Shown: positions 1 to 7,632 of the stretch, in pieces | Numbering within the stretch: position 1 is the first letter of the stretch | Layout: the number at the start of each line of letters is the position of its first letter | Source: Poindextera sp035294785 | Lineage (GTDB): Bacteria > Pseudomonadota > Alphaproteobacteria > Caulobacterales > Caulobacteraceae | DNA: 64,000 bases | Assembly: GCA_035294785.1 (NCBI GenBank) | Contig: DATGKF010000116.1 | Span: forward strand, 27,690-91,689 | Direction: 5' to 3' | Program-made: the position numbers and the translations under genes | The notes under the pieces: generated by a model | What the model saw: only the letters and a program-made list of their open reading frames with translations | Told to the model about the DNA's origin: nothing | The model's database searches: none

Positions 1-589
1 CGTGCACGTGGGCGAGCGAGTTGATGCAGAAGGTGGAGTGATAGACGAGCACGGTGCTCCAGAGGAAACCGACCACGAGCCCCGACCATCCGGCGAGGAG
101 GAAGCACAGCAGGGCGGTGAGCGCGGCCGGCAGGTGTTCCAGCTTGTGCAGCCAGACCAGCTCCGGATAGCGCGTCAGATCGGCCACGCGCACCAGGTCG
201 GGATCGGCATGCTTGGGGTCGAAGATCCAGCCGACGTGGGCGTAGAGGAAGCCGCGACGGCGCGGCGAGTGGGTATCCTCCAGCGTGTCGGAGTGCAGAT
301 GGTGCTGTCGGTGGTGGGCGGCCCACCAGAGCACGCTGTTCTGGGCGGTGGTCTGAGACAGGAACGCCAGCACGAACTGGAAGACGCGGCTGGTGGCGTA
401 GGCGCGGTGGGAGAAGAGGCGGTGGTAGCCGGCCCCGACGGCGAAGATGCGCACCCAGTACAACACGACGCAGATCAGGAGCGCCCGCCAGCTGACGCCG
501 GTCCAGATCGCCGCGAGGCACGCCAGATGCACGAGCACGAAAGGGACGGCCTGCGCGATCAGGCGAGTCCGGGCTCTTTGAGAGACCAT
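1..589 (-). CDS. Fatty-acid (acyl-CoA delta-9 type) desaturase, partial
   Basis: Membrane di-iron desaturase that introduces a cis double bond into an acyl chain; only the N-terminal 196 residues are in the window because the gene runs off the left edge. The first two histidine boxes of the stearoyl-CoA desaturase family are visible: HRLFSH (about residues 56-61) and HRQHH (about 93-97). Hydrophobic segments lie at residues 12-30 and 36-53, and again after residue 140. The third HxxHH box would lie beyond the edge. The start is the ATG at 589, the first Met ahead of the first membrane segment. The family is clear, but chain-length preference and acceptor (acyl-CoA or phospholipid) cannot be judged. 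Confidence 0.85.
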   Translation of the reverse strand, partial: MVSQRARTRLIAQAVPFVLVHLACLAAIWTGVSWRALLICVVLYWVRIFAVGAGYHRLFSHRAYATSRVFQFVLAFLSQTTAQNSVLWWAAHHRQHHLHSDTLEDTHSPRRRGFLYAHVGWIFDPKHADPDLVRVADLTRYPELVWLHKLEHLPAALTALLCFLLAGWSGLVVGFLWSTVLVYHSTFCINSLAHVH

Positions 590-870
590 ACGGGGGACGG
601 CTCCTTCGCCGTTCCTGCTAGGCCGCCGGGGGGCGCCCGACGCAGTGCAGGGGATGCGCCTTAGATGGGGCCGATGCGCTGGCAAAAGCAAGGCCGGGCG
701 GCCGTGACGCCACGACGCACGGGCGCGGCGCGATTGCCGTTTGGGCCAGGTCGCGGCGTGGCCGACCGTGTGGCGCCAGGCCGATTTCCCCTTGTCGGAC
801 ACGGTGCAGTCGATGCGGGTCGAACCCGGACGTGGCCGGCAGCGCAGCCGAGCGCGAGGCCCGTCGGGTG

Positions 871-1920
871 TCAGCGTCGGTTACGCGAGGGGCTGGTAAT
901 CACCTTTTTCGACGGCAAGGCGGCTCGCGTCAGAGCGGCCGCAGACAAACGCACACTCACCGGCCCTTGCCGCATGTCACCGGCCATCTCGCCGTCCAGG
1001 GCGGCGCGTTGAGCCGGGCCGAGATCGCTCCACCGCGGGATGTCGAACGCGCCCAGTGCAATGCCGCGCGGCTTGCCCGGTTCACTCTGGCCGTAGCTGA
1101 ATCCTCGCTGATCGAGGAATTGCTCCGCCGCCCGCATCGCGGCGAACGCGCGACGCCCCTCGAACATGAAGGTCTCGACAGCCGGCGTTGGGGTTGGGGC
1201 GCCTGTGCTGGGGCGCGACCGCAGATCTTGCAAAGCCTCGTCTCGAGCCCTCGTCAGCCTCGCCATCCGCTCGTGCGAGCCGGTCGATGTGTCTGGGTGG
1301 CAGGTTGCCGACAATTTGCGAAAGATCGCTCCGACCTCGTCAGAGGTCGATAGGTCTCCGAGCACGTCACGCCAGTCGCCGCGCAGTGGCGCGACGACGA
1401 AGGCGCGCAGGATTTCGCTGAGCGTGGCGACCCCGTGCTGCTCCATCGCGGCGGCGCTTTCGACGTGTCGTCCGAGTGCGATCAGGTTGTCGAACACGGT
1501 CGTAAACCCGTCGCTTGCGAGGGCGAAGTGGCGGCCGTCGAGATCGAAGTCGACGGCGGCGCCTGGGTCGGCCGGCTCCACGCGGTGAGCCGCCGACGCG
1601 GCGTCTAGCGCAAGATCGGACGAAATGACGATGTCGCGCGCCCCCAGGCGCTCCAGCGCGCGCCCCAAGCGTCGGATCGCGTAGGCTGGGGAACGGCCGT
1701 GCGAACTTCCCGGATCGTTGTCACGCCGTTTGTGGCGGGGGGAACGCGCACGCCCGGCGGGCCAAGCTAGCCGCGCCACGTAGGGAACATCTCCGATCAT
1801 TCCCTGCCCGTTCCCAGCAAAAATGTGATCGCCCAATCGCCAGTCGTCCCACACCGGCTGGCCCGGCCGTCCAGCCGCCTCGGTCTGCAAGGATTGGGCC
1901 TTTGGCGATGGCGCGGACAC
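871..1920 (-). CDS. J-domain protein of phage/plasmid type with C-terminal extension
   Basis: About 349 residues. Residues 45-235 follow the layout of J-domain proteins common in alphaproteobacterial prophages and plasmids: a LAWPAGRARSPR start, a YAIRRLGRALERLGARDIV helix, VEPADPGAAVDFDLDGR, then a short J-like segment with an HPD motif at residues 208-210. HPD is the DnaK-stimulating signature, so a co-chaperone role is plausible but unproven. Residues 250-330 form an extra domain (AFAAMRAAEQFLDQRGF, then IALGAFDIPRWSDL) that I do not recognise and that looks fused on. The neighbouring 281 bases to the left hold no convincing gene. Probably a remnant of a mobile element. The exact start is uncertain. 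Confidence 0.6.
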   Translation of the reverse strand: MSAPSPKAQSLQTEAAGRPGQPVWDDWRLGDHIFAGNGQGMIGDVPYVARLAWPAGRARSPRHKRRDNDPGSSHGRSPAYAIRRLGRALERLGARDIVISSDLALDAASAAHRVEPADPGAAVDFDLDGRHFALASDGFTTVFDNLIALGRHVESAAAMEQHGVATLSEILRAFVVAPLRGDWRDVLGDLSTSDEVGAIFRKLSATCHPDTSTGSHERMARLTRARDEALQDLRSRPSTGAPTPTPAVETFMFEGRRAFAAMRAAEQFLDQRGFSYGQSEPGKPRGIALGAFDIPRWSDLGPAQRAALDGEMAGDMRQGPVSVRLSAAALTRAALPSKKVITSPSRNRR

Positions 1921-1961
1921 GCCGCGCGCCGCTCCACCTCAGGCGTTCACAGGCCGCCTCG

Positions 1962-2183
1962 TCAGGCGCGCCGCGCGACCGCGTTGTCGCCTAGGAGCCC
2001 CGCCGTCGGCAGCGCGAACGCGCATTCACGCGGCTTCAGCGTGAGAGCGGCCCGTGTCGCCGATCGCACGTCGGGAAAACGCCTCGCGAGATGCGCGGCG
2101 CTCGACCAGGCGACCGAGGGCGCCGGGCGGGTGAGAAACTGGAGACCTCGCGGGCTCCTCTTGGCGATCACAGCAAGCGTCAT
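1962..2183 (-). CDS. Small hypothetical protein (73 aa)
   Basis: I do not recognise this protein. The frame stays open further upstream to 2297, but only from a TTG. The ATG at 2183 is better, being preceded by a GGAGA ribosome-binding sequence at 5-nt spacing. The product is basic and slightly hydrophobic, with no membrane segment or cysteine pair. It lies just upstream of the phage-type J-domain gene on the same strand and probably belongs to the same mobile remnant. It could be spurious. Confidence 0.35.
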   Translation of the reverse strand: MTLAVIAKRSPRGLQFLTRPAPSVAWSSAAHLARRFPDVRSATRAALTLKPRECAFALPTAGLLGDNAVARRA

Positions 2184-2303
2184 GGCGTTCTCCGCGGCGA
2201 CCAATCCCAAATTGGGTCGGCTCGTGGGGAGGGGTTCAAAGGTCGCGCCACAGGCGAGGCGGTGTCGCCTCGAAGGCGATCGCCGCTGGACCGACAAAAG
2301 GAT

Positions 2304-2333
2304 GCGCCCCCCGGGTGGGGACCCGAGGGGCGC
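2304..2333 (-). terminator. Intrinsic terminator of the kbl-tdh operon
   Basis: A 12-bp stem (2304-2315 with 2322-2333, one mismatch, 6-nt loop) is followed on the minus strand by a TCCTTTTG run. It lies about 110 bp past the tdh stop codon, in the right orientation to end kbl-tdh transcription. Confidence 0.7.
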
Positions 2334-2440
2334 GGGGACAGGTTGCTGTCAACGGTGCTGTGGGGACAGCCCCGTCAACGTCGAATATGCGGCAAGCCTG
2401 ACAGTGGGAACCGACTTCCCCTTGCGGGCGAATGCGTCCG

Positions 2441-3481
2441 CTAGCGCCAGTTCAGAACGACCTTGCCGGCGTCGCCAGACAGCGCGGCGTCGAACCCCGT
2501 CTGGAAGTCCCGGGCGCAGGCGCGGTGGGTAATCAGCCGCTCGAGGTCGAAGCCGGCGTGGATCAGACCGAACATCTTGCGCCAGGTCTCGAACATCTCG
2601 CGGCCGTAGACGCCTTTGATCGTAAGAGCCTTCAGGATGATGCGGGACCAGGACACCTCCATCGCCCCGGCCGGAAGGCCAAGCAGCGCCAGGCGGCCGC
2701 CCATCGCCAGCGCGTCGACGGCCTGGTCGAACGCCTCCGGCGCGCCGGACATCTCGAGCGCCACGCCAAAACCGTTCTCGACGCCTTCACGAGCCATCAC
2801 GCACGCCAACTCTTCCTTGGCGACATTCACGGGCCGCACGTCCGCCAGTCGGGTCGCGAGCTTCAGCCGGTAGTCGTTGATGTCGGTGATCACCACCGAG
2901 CGAGCGCCGGCGCGGCGGGCGATGGCGGCGGCCATCACGCCGATCGGACCGGCGCCCGTGACAAGAACATCCTCGCCGAGCAGATCGAACTGCTGTGCGG
3001 CGTGCATGGCGTTGCCGAACGGATCGAGCAAGGCGCCGACATCGTCGCTTACGTCCTCCGGCAGCACCGCGACGTTGAACGCTGGCAGGCAGAGGTACTC
3101 GGCGAACGCACCCTGACGGTTGACGCCCACGCCCATCGTGTCCGGATCCAGGTGAAAGCGCCCGGCGCGCGAGGCGGCGGAATGCGGGTTGATGATGTGC
3201 CCCTCGCCGGAGACGCGCTGGCCGAGCTTCAGCGGGCGGGTCACCCGTGACCCGATTTCAACGATCTCGCCGGAGAACTCATGGCCGACGATCATCGGCA
3301 CCGGGATGGTCCGCTGCGCCCAGTCGTCCCAGCGGTAGATATGCAGGTCGGTGCCGCAGATGGCCGAGCGGCCGATCTCGATCAGCACGTCCTCGGGGCC
3401 GGGTTTGGGGATCGGGGCGCGGGTCATCCACAGCCCCTCTTTCGGCTCGAGCTTGGCCAGCCCGGTCATCGAGTGGGTCAT
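2441..3481 (-). CDS. tdh: L-threonine 3-dehydrogenase
   Basis: Cytosolic zinc/NAD medium-chain dehydrogenase, oxidising L-threonine to 2-amino-3-ketobutyrate, which the adjacent Kbl cleaves to glycine and acetyl-CoA. 346 residues, the usual length. Catalytic zinc ligands are present: C42 in AICGTDLH, and H67 and E68 in VGHEFSG. The Rossmann motif GAGPIG is at about residues 175-180. The structural-zinc lobe is odd. In E. coli-type Tdh four cysteines follow GEGH; here the equivalent positions are N98, S101, S104 and D112, so the second zinc is presumably not bound. Its ATG overlaps the kbl stop codon by 4 bp, indicating translational coupling in a kbl-tdh operon. Confidence 0.92.
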   Translation of the reverse strand: MTHSMTGLAKLEPKEGLWMTRAPIPKPGPEDVLIEIGRSAICGTDLHIYRWDDWAQRTIPVPMIVGHEFSGEIVEIGSRVTRPLKLGQRVSGEGHIINPHSAASRAGRFHLDPDTMGVGVNRQGAFAEYLCLPAFNVAVLPEDVSDDVGALLDPFGNAMHAAQQFDLLGEDVLVTGAGPIGVMAAAIARRAGARSVVITDINDYRLKLATRLADVRPVNVAKEELACVMAREGVENGFGVALEMSGAPEAFDQAVDALAMGGRLALLGLPAGAMEVSWSRIILKALTIKGVYGREMFETWRKMFGLIHAGFDLERLITHRACARDFQTGFDAALSGDAGKVVLNWR

Positions 3482-4698
3482 TTCGCGGTCACTCCGCAGG
3501 CGTCGCGGGCGCGGACGAACGCGGCCGCGGCAGTGTCGATGTCCGCGGGCGCGAGCGCCGCGGACACCTGGGTTCGGATGCGCGCCTGACCGCGCGGCAC
3601 CACGGGAAAGGAGAAGCCGGTGACGAAGACGCCGTCGTCGAACAGCGTCCGCGCCATCTCCTGCGCGAGCCGGGCGTCGCCCAGCATGACCGGCGTGATG
3701 GGGTGTTCGCCAGGCGGGAGATCGAACCCAGCCTCGGTGAGACCCGCGCGCAGCCGGCGCGCGTTGGCGGTCAGACGGCGGCGGCGTTCATGGCCCTCTG
3801 CGCTCGCCGCGATCTCGATGGCTTTGAGCGATGCGCCGCAGACCGCGGGCGCCAGCGCATTCGAGAACAGGTAGGGTCGCGCACGCTGACGCAGAAGCTC
3901 CACGATCGGACGCCTTGCGGCGACGAAGCCGCCCATGGCGCCGCCGAGCGCTTTGCCGAACGTGCCGGTGATGATGTCGATGCGGCCCGCGACGCCGCGA
4001 TGCTCGGCGGAGCCACGACCGCCCGCGCCCAGCAGGCCGGTCGCATGGCAGTCGTCGACCATGACGAGCGCGTCGTAGCGGTCGGCGAGCGCCGCGATCG
4101 CCGGCAGATCTGCGATGACGCCGTCCATCGAGAAAACGCCGTCCGTGGCGATCAGGATGCTGCGGGCGCCGGCGGCGCGCGCCGCCTTCAGCTGCGCTTC
4201 CAGGTCAGCCATATCATTGGCGGCGTAGCGGTAGCGGCGCGCCTTGCAGAGCCGCACTCCGTCGATGATCGAGGCGTGGTTCAGGGCGTCGGAGACGATG
4301 GCGTCTTCCTCGCCCAGCAGCGGCTCGAACACGCCGCCGTTGGCGTCGAAGGCGGCGGCGAAGAGGATGGCGTCCTCGCAGCCGAGAAAGGCGGCGATCG
4401 CCGCCTCCAGTTCCTTGTGCAGCTCATGCGTGCCGCAGATGAAGCGGACGGACGCCATGCCGGCGCCTGCGCGCCGCGTTGCGTCGATGGCCGCCTCGGC
4501 CACGCGCGCATCGCCGGCCAGGCCCAGGTAGTCGTTGCTGCACAGGTTCAGCGCCTCGACCGCCTCCCCATCGCCGCGGCGAACGCGAACCCGCGCGCCC
4601 TGGGCGGAGGCCAGCACCCGCTCAGGCTTGGTCAGCCCCTGCGCGGCGATGTCGTTCAGGGTGTGCTGAATCCGGACGTGGAACGCCTGGTCGCTCAT
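3478..4698 (-). CDS. kbl: Glycine C-acetyltransferase (2-amino-3-ketobutyrate CoA ligase)
   Basis: PLP enzyme of the alpha-oxoamine synthase family that splits 2-amino-3-ketobutyrate with CoA into glycine and acetyl-CoA, completing threonine breakdown begun by Tdh. 406 residues from the ATG at 4698, close to the usual 397-400; longer in-frame starts would add an unconserved N-terminus. Visible hallmarks are CSNDYLGL near the N-terminus, DDCHATG for the PLP ring, the Schiff-base lysine in TGTFGKALGG, and the C-terminal FSFPVVP segment. It is first in a two-gene operon with tdh. The glycine produced could in principle feed the amino acid:[carrier protein] ligase encoded downstream, but nothing in the sequence shows this. 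Confidence 0.95.
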   Translation of the reverse strand: MSDQAFHVRIQHTLNDIAAQGLTKPERVLASAQGARVRVRRGDGEAVEALNLCSNDYLGLAGDARVAEAAIDATRRAGAGMASVRFICGTHELHKELEAAIAAFLGCEDAILFAAAFDANGGVFEPLLGEEDAIVSDALNHASIIDGVRLCKARRYRYAANDMADLEAQLKAARAAGARSILIATDGVFSMDGVIADLPAIAALADRYDALVMVDDCHATGLLGAGGRGSAEHRGVAGRIDIITGTFGKALGGAMGGFVAARRPIVELLRQRARPYLFSNALAPAVCGASLKAIEIAASAEGHERRRRLTANARRLRAGLTEAGFDLPPGEHPITPVMLGDARLAQEMARTLFDDGVFVTGFSFPVVPRGQARIRTQVSAALAPADIDTAAAAFVRARDACGVTAK

Positions 4699-4799
4699 GA
4701 TGAGGGCTCGAAGCAAAATCGGGGCCCAGCCCTGCGTCGCGCTGGCCGGGCGGCAGCCGCCGGGGCCGCCGGCGCAAGCCAATCGGCAGGACGCGGACG

Positions 4800-4815
4800 T
4801 GGCACGCAATCTGCA
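4800..4815 (+). promoter_or_regulatory. Sigma-54 (-24/-12) promoter upstream of the HAD-UbiA gene
   Basis: TGGCACG-CAAT-CTGCA: GG and GC are exactly 12 bp apart and only one position departs from the consensus TGGCACG-N4-TTGCA. Predicted transcription start about 4826, leaving a leader of about 76 nt before the ATG at 4902. Confidence 0.7.
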
Positions 4816-4901
4816 GCCGCCGGCTCGCGGGCGAGGGGTCGTCCTGGGGCTGAACTCCCCGGAACCTCTCCCTCGCTAGACCTGAAAGAGAGTCCCGGTT
4901 C

Positions 4902-6356
4902 ATGGCGCTGGCGCTGGAGATTGAAGCATCCGCCGAGGCACACGCGCTCCCGCTGTGCGTGGATCTCGACGGCACGCTGATCCGGTCCGACCTGTTGGTT
5001 GAAGGCATGATCGCCGGGGGCCCCGCGCGGCTCCCGGGCGCGCTGTTCACGTTCATCGCCAAGGGCAAGGCAGCGCTCAAGGCGCATGTCGCCAGCGGCG
5101 CCGACCTCGAGGTCGACCACCTTCCATACGACAAGGCGTTGCTCGCCTACCTTCGCAGCCAAAAGGAAGCGGGCCGCTACCTGGTGTTGGCGACCGCCGC
5201 CCACGAACGCGTCGCCAAGGCGGTCGCACGGCATCTGCGACTGTTCGACGAAGTGATTGCTTCGACCTCGGCGGTGAACCTGAAAGGTCGGGCCAAGGCG
5301 GCGGCCCTCTGCGCGCGGTTCGGCGAAAAGGGCTTCGTCTACGCCGGCGACAGTCGCGCGGATCTGGCTGTCTGGCGTCGCGCGGCTGCGGCGGTGGTCG
5401 TGGACCGCACTGGCGGCCTCACCCGCCGCGCGGCGAGCGTCGCACCTATCGAGACATCATTCTCGACACGTCAGACCGCCTGGCCGGCCCTTATTCGCGC
5501 CCTTCGGCCGCATCAGTGGCTGAAGAACCTCCTGGTCTTCGTCCCCATCTTCACCGCGCATGCGCTCGGCGAAGGCAAGTCATGGCTCATGGCGGCGCTT
5601 ACGTTCGTCGCGTTCTGCGCCACCGCCTCGGCCATCTACCTCGTCAACGACGCTGTCGACGTCCAGGCCGACCGCCGCCATCCGCGCAAGAGCCGACGCC
5701 CGTTCGCCAGCGGTGACCTGCCCTTCGGCGTGGGGCTCGGCGCTTCGGCCCTGCTGCTCGGTTTGGGGCTGGGCGTTGGCGCCGCAGCCGGTGTCGCGCT
5801 GGTCGTGGCCGCCTATGCGGCCATGTCTCTCGCCTACTCGGCCAAGCTGAAGGAGATGCCGCTCGCCGACGTCTTCATGCTGGCCGCGCTCTATACCATC
5901 CGGCTTTTCGGCGGCGGCGTCGCGACGGGGCACGAGCTGTCGTTGTGGCTGCTGGCCTATTCGGGTTTCCTGTTCCTCGGCCTTGCCATGCTCAAGCGCG
6001 TGACCGAGCTGCGGGCGGAAGGCGCCAACGACAGCGGCGCGAGCGGACGGCGAGGCTACACGCCGGCCGACGCGCAAATCCTGCAGATCTTTGGCTGCGC
6101 CTCGAGCTTCTGCTCGAGTCTGGTGCTCGCGCTCTTCGTGCAGCGCGAGGCGACGGCCGCCCAATACGCCTCTCCGATTCTCCTGTGGGCGACGGTTCCG
6201 CTCATGCTGTTCTGGCAATGCCGACTGTGGCTCTCGACCGCCCGCGGATACATGCACGACGATCCCATCGTCTATGCAGCGCGCGACTGGGTTTCCTGGA
6301 CCGTCGGCGCGACGGTCCTGGCGCTGCTCTTCCTCGCTCACTCGGTCGCGATCTAG
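4902..6356 (+). CDS. HAD phosphatase-UbiA prenyltransferase fusion (decaprenyl-phosphate phosphoribosyltransferase-like)
   Basis: Two-domain protein of 484 residues. Residues 15-170 are a HAD-superfamily phosphatase: D21 and D23 in VDLDGT, and GDSRAD at about 149-154. Residues 195-484 are a multi-pass UbiA-family membrane transferase with the Mg-diphosphate motif ND-x2-D-x3-D (249-257) followed by HPRKSRRP, and a second YSAKLKEMPLADVF segment like the mycobacterial DPPR-synthase branch. In that branch the reaction is polyprenyl phosphate plus PRPP giving polyprenyl-phosphoryl-5-phosphoribose; the HAD domain would then remove the 5-phosphate. It starts an operon with an SMR-type protein and an aminotransferase. 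The ribosyl reaction is inferred from family resemblance. A lipid-linked pentose donor would suit the ArnT-like transferase at 36337. Confidence 0.8.
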   Translation: MALALEIEASAEAHALPLCVDLDGTLIRSDLLVEGMIAGGPARLPGALFTFIAKGKAALKAHVASGADLEVDHLPYDKALLAYLRSQKEAGRYLVLATAAHERVAKAVARHLRLFDEVIASTSAVNLKGRAKAAALCARFGEKGFVYAGDSRADLAVWRRAAAAVVVDRTGGLTRRAASVAPIETSFSTRQTAWPALIRALRPHQWLKNLLVFVPIFTAHALGEGKSWLMAALTFVAFCATASAIYLVNDAVDVQADRRHPRKSRRPFASGDLPFGVGLGASALLLGLGLGVGAAAGVALVVAAYAAMSLAYSAKLKEMPLADVFMLAALYTIRLFGGGVATGHELSLWLLAYSGFLFLGLAMLKRVTELRAEGANDSGASGRRGYTPADAQILQIFGCASSFCSSLVLALFVQREATAAQYASPILLWATVPLMLFWQCRLWLSTARGYMHDDPIVYAARDWVSWTVGATVLALLFLAHSVAI

Positions 6357-6366
6357 GCGCCCGGCT

Positions 6367-6741
6367 GTGACATTGCGCACGCTCCTCATGATCCTGTTCA
6401 GCGTCTCCCTCTCCGGGCTGGCGCAGGTCGCCTTCAAGGCTGGGGTCTCAGCGCCCGGCGCGCGGGCCGCTTTCGCGTCGCAGTCGCCGGTCGCGATGCT
6501 GCTCGCCATGAGCCTGAGCCCGGCGATCGTGGGCGGCCTGGCGCTCTATGGGGTCGGTACGGCCGTTTGGCTCGCGGTGCTCTCGCGCGCCCCGCTTTCG
6601 ACGGCGTATCCGTTCGTCGGCCTGAGCTTCGTCATCACGGCCGGGCTCGGCTGGTGGCTGTTTCACGAACCGATCGGTCCCGCTCGGCTGGCCGGCACGG
6701 CGCTGGTTGTCGCCGGCATCGTTCTTGTGGCGAGGGGGTGA
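6367..6741 (+). CDS. SMR/EamA-type small membrane transporter (ArnE/EmrE-like)
   Basis: 124 residues with four predicted membrane segments, the size of small multidrug resistance proteins and of the ArnE/ArnF undecaprenyl-phosphate-aminoarabinose flippase subunits. APLSTAYPFVGLSFVITAGL followed by EPI is the typical third helix and loop. The GTG at 6367 is chosen because it lies 10 bp after the ubiA stop and gives a normal four-helix N-terminus. Sitting directly behind a polyprenyl-phosphate sugar synthase, it is most easily read as the flippase for that lipid-linked sugar; a drug-export role is less likely here. Function is inferred from context. Confidence 0.75.
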   Translation: MTLRTLLMILFSVSLSGLAQVAFKAGVSAPGARAAFASQSPVAMLLAMSLSPAIVGGLALYGVGTAVWLAVLSRAPLSTAYPFVGLSFVITAGLGWWLFHEPIGPARLAGTALVVAGIVLVARG

Positions 6742-6743
6742 TC

Positions 6744-7625
6744 ATGAGTGGCGCTGTCGTTCCGACGCTCGGCCAGGTGTCGGCCACCTGGACCTTCTTC
6801 GAAGGCGAATGGCACGAGGGCAATGTCGGCATCATGGGGCCGCGCACGCATGGCGCGTGGCTCGGATCGACAGTGTTCGACGGTGCGCGCGCTTTCGAAG
6901 GGGTCGTTCCGGACCTCGAGGCCCATTGCGCACGCATCAACGTTTCGGCCGCCAACTTCCTGCTGAAGCCGATCGTGCCGGTCGACCAGTGGATCGGCCT
7001 GGTTCAGGAGGGGCTGAAGAAGTTCCCGGCGGACGCCGCGCTCTACATCCGGCCGATGTACTGGGCCGACCAGGGCTTTGGCGGCGGCGTGCGCTTCGAC
7101 CCGGAGACGACCCGCTGGTGCCTGACGATGTACGAGGCGCCGATGCCGGAGCCGAAGGGCAGCGCCATCACCCTTTCGCCGTTCCGCCGCCCGACGAATG
7201 AGACCGCGCCCGTCGATGCGAAGGCGAGCTGCCTCTATCCCAACAACACGCGCGGGCTCATCGAGGCGTACGCGCGCGGGTTCGACAACTGCATCATCCG
7301 CGACATGCTGGGCGCCGTCGCCGAGCTTGGGAACTCCAACATCTTCATGGTGAAGGACGGCGTCGTTTTCACGCCGGCGCCCAATGGCGTCTTCCTGAAC
7401 GGGATCACCCGCCGGCGGGTGATCGGCCTGCTGCGCGACGACGGCGTCGAGGTGCGCGAGGAGACGCTGTTCTACGAGGACTTCCTCGCGGCCGACGAGA
7501 TCTTCTCGAGCGGCAACTACGCCAAGGTCTCGGCGATGATCCGCATCGAGGACCGCGAGCTGGGCGCCGGCCCCGTCTACCAGCGCGCGCGCGAGCTCTA
7601 CTGGGCGTTCGCCCACGGCGGCTAG
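6744..7625 (+). CDS. Class IV aminotransferase (branched-chain amino acid aminotransferase family)
   Basis: 293-residue fold-type IV PLP enzyme. The PLP lysine lies in VDAKASCLYPNNT, the GAVAELGNSNIF segment follows, and FLNGITRRRV holds the phosphate-binding turn. The start is the ATG at 6744, 2 bp after the preceding stop and behind a GAGGGGG ribosome-binding site; an upstream in-frame extension overlaps the SMR gene. Annotated members interconvert branched-chain 2-oxo acids and amino acids, but the family also contains D-amino-acid and aminodeoxychorismate enzymes, so substrate is uncertain. A ThDP enzyme of acetolactate-synthase type is convergent next door. Confidence 0.85.
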   Translation: MSGAVVPTLGQVSATWTFFEGEWHEGNVGIMGPRTHGAWLGSTVFDGARAFEGVVPDLEAHCARINVSAANFLLKPIVPVDQWIGLVQEGLKKFPADAALYIRPMYWADQGFGGGVRFDPETTRWCLTMYEAPMPEPKGSAITLSPFRRPTNETAPVDAKASCLYPNNTRGLIEAYARGFDNCIIRDMLGAVAELGNSNIFMVKDGVVFTPAPNGVFLNGITRRRVIGLLRDDGVEVREETLFYEDFLAADEIFSSGNYAKVSAMIRIEDRELGAGPVYQRARELYWAFAHGG

Positions 7626-7632
7626 CGCCGCC
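7617..7632. terminator. Bidirectional hairpin between convergent genes
   Basis: Perfect 6-bp inverted repeat (GGCGGC/GCCGCC, 4-nt loop) spans the stop codon of the aminotransferase and reaches that of the convergent ThDP enzyme. No U-run follows, so termination is a guess. Confidence 0.35.

Noticed and set aside
790..840. GGGTTCGACCC-like sequence resembling a tRNA T-arm
   Set aside because: No acceptor, D or anticodon arm can be folded around it, so it is not a tRNA or a clear attachment site.
3247..4980. Long plus-strand open frame opposite kbl
   Set aside because: Antisense shadow caused by high GC; kbl has full family motifs on the other strand.
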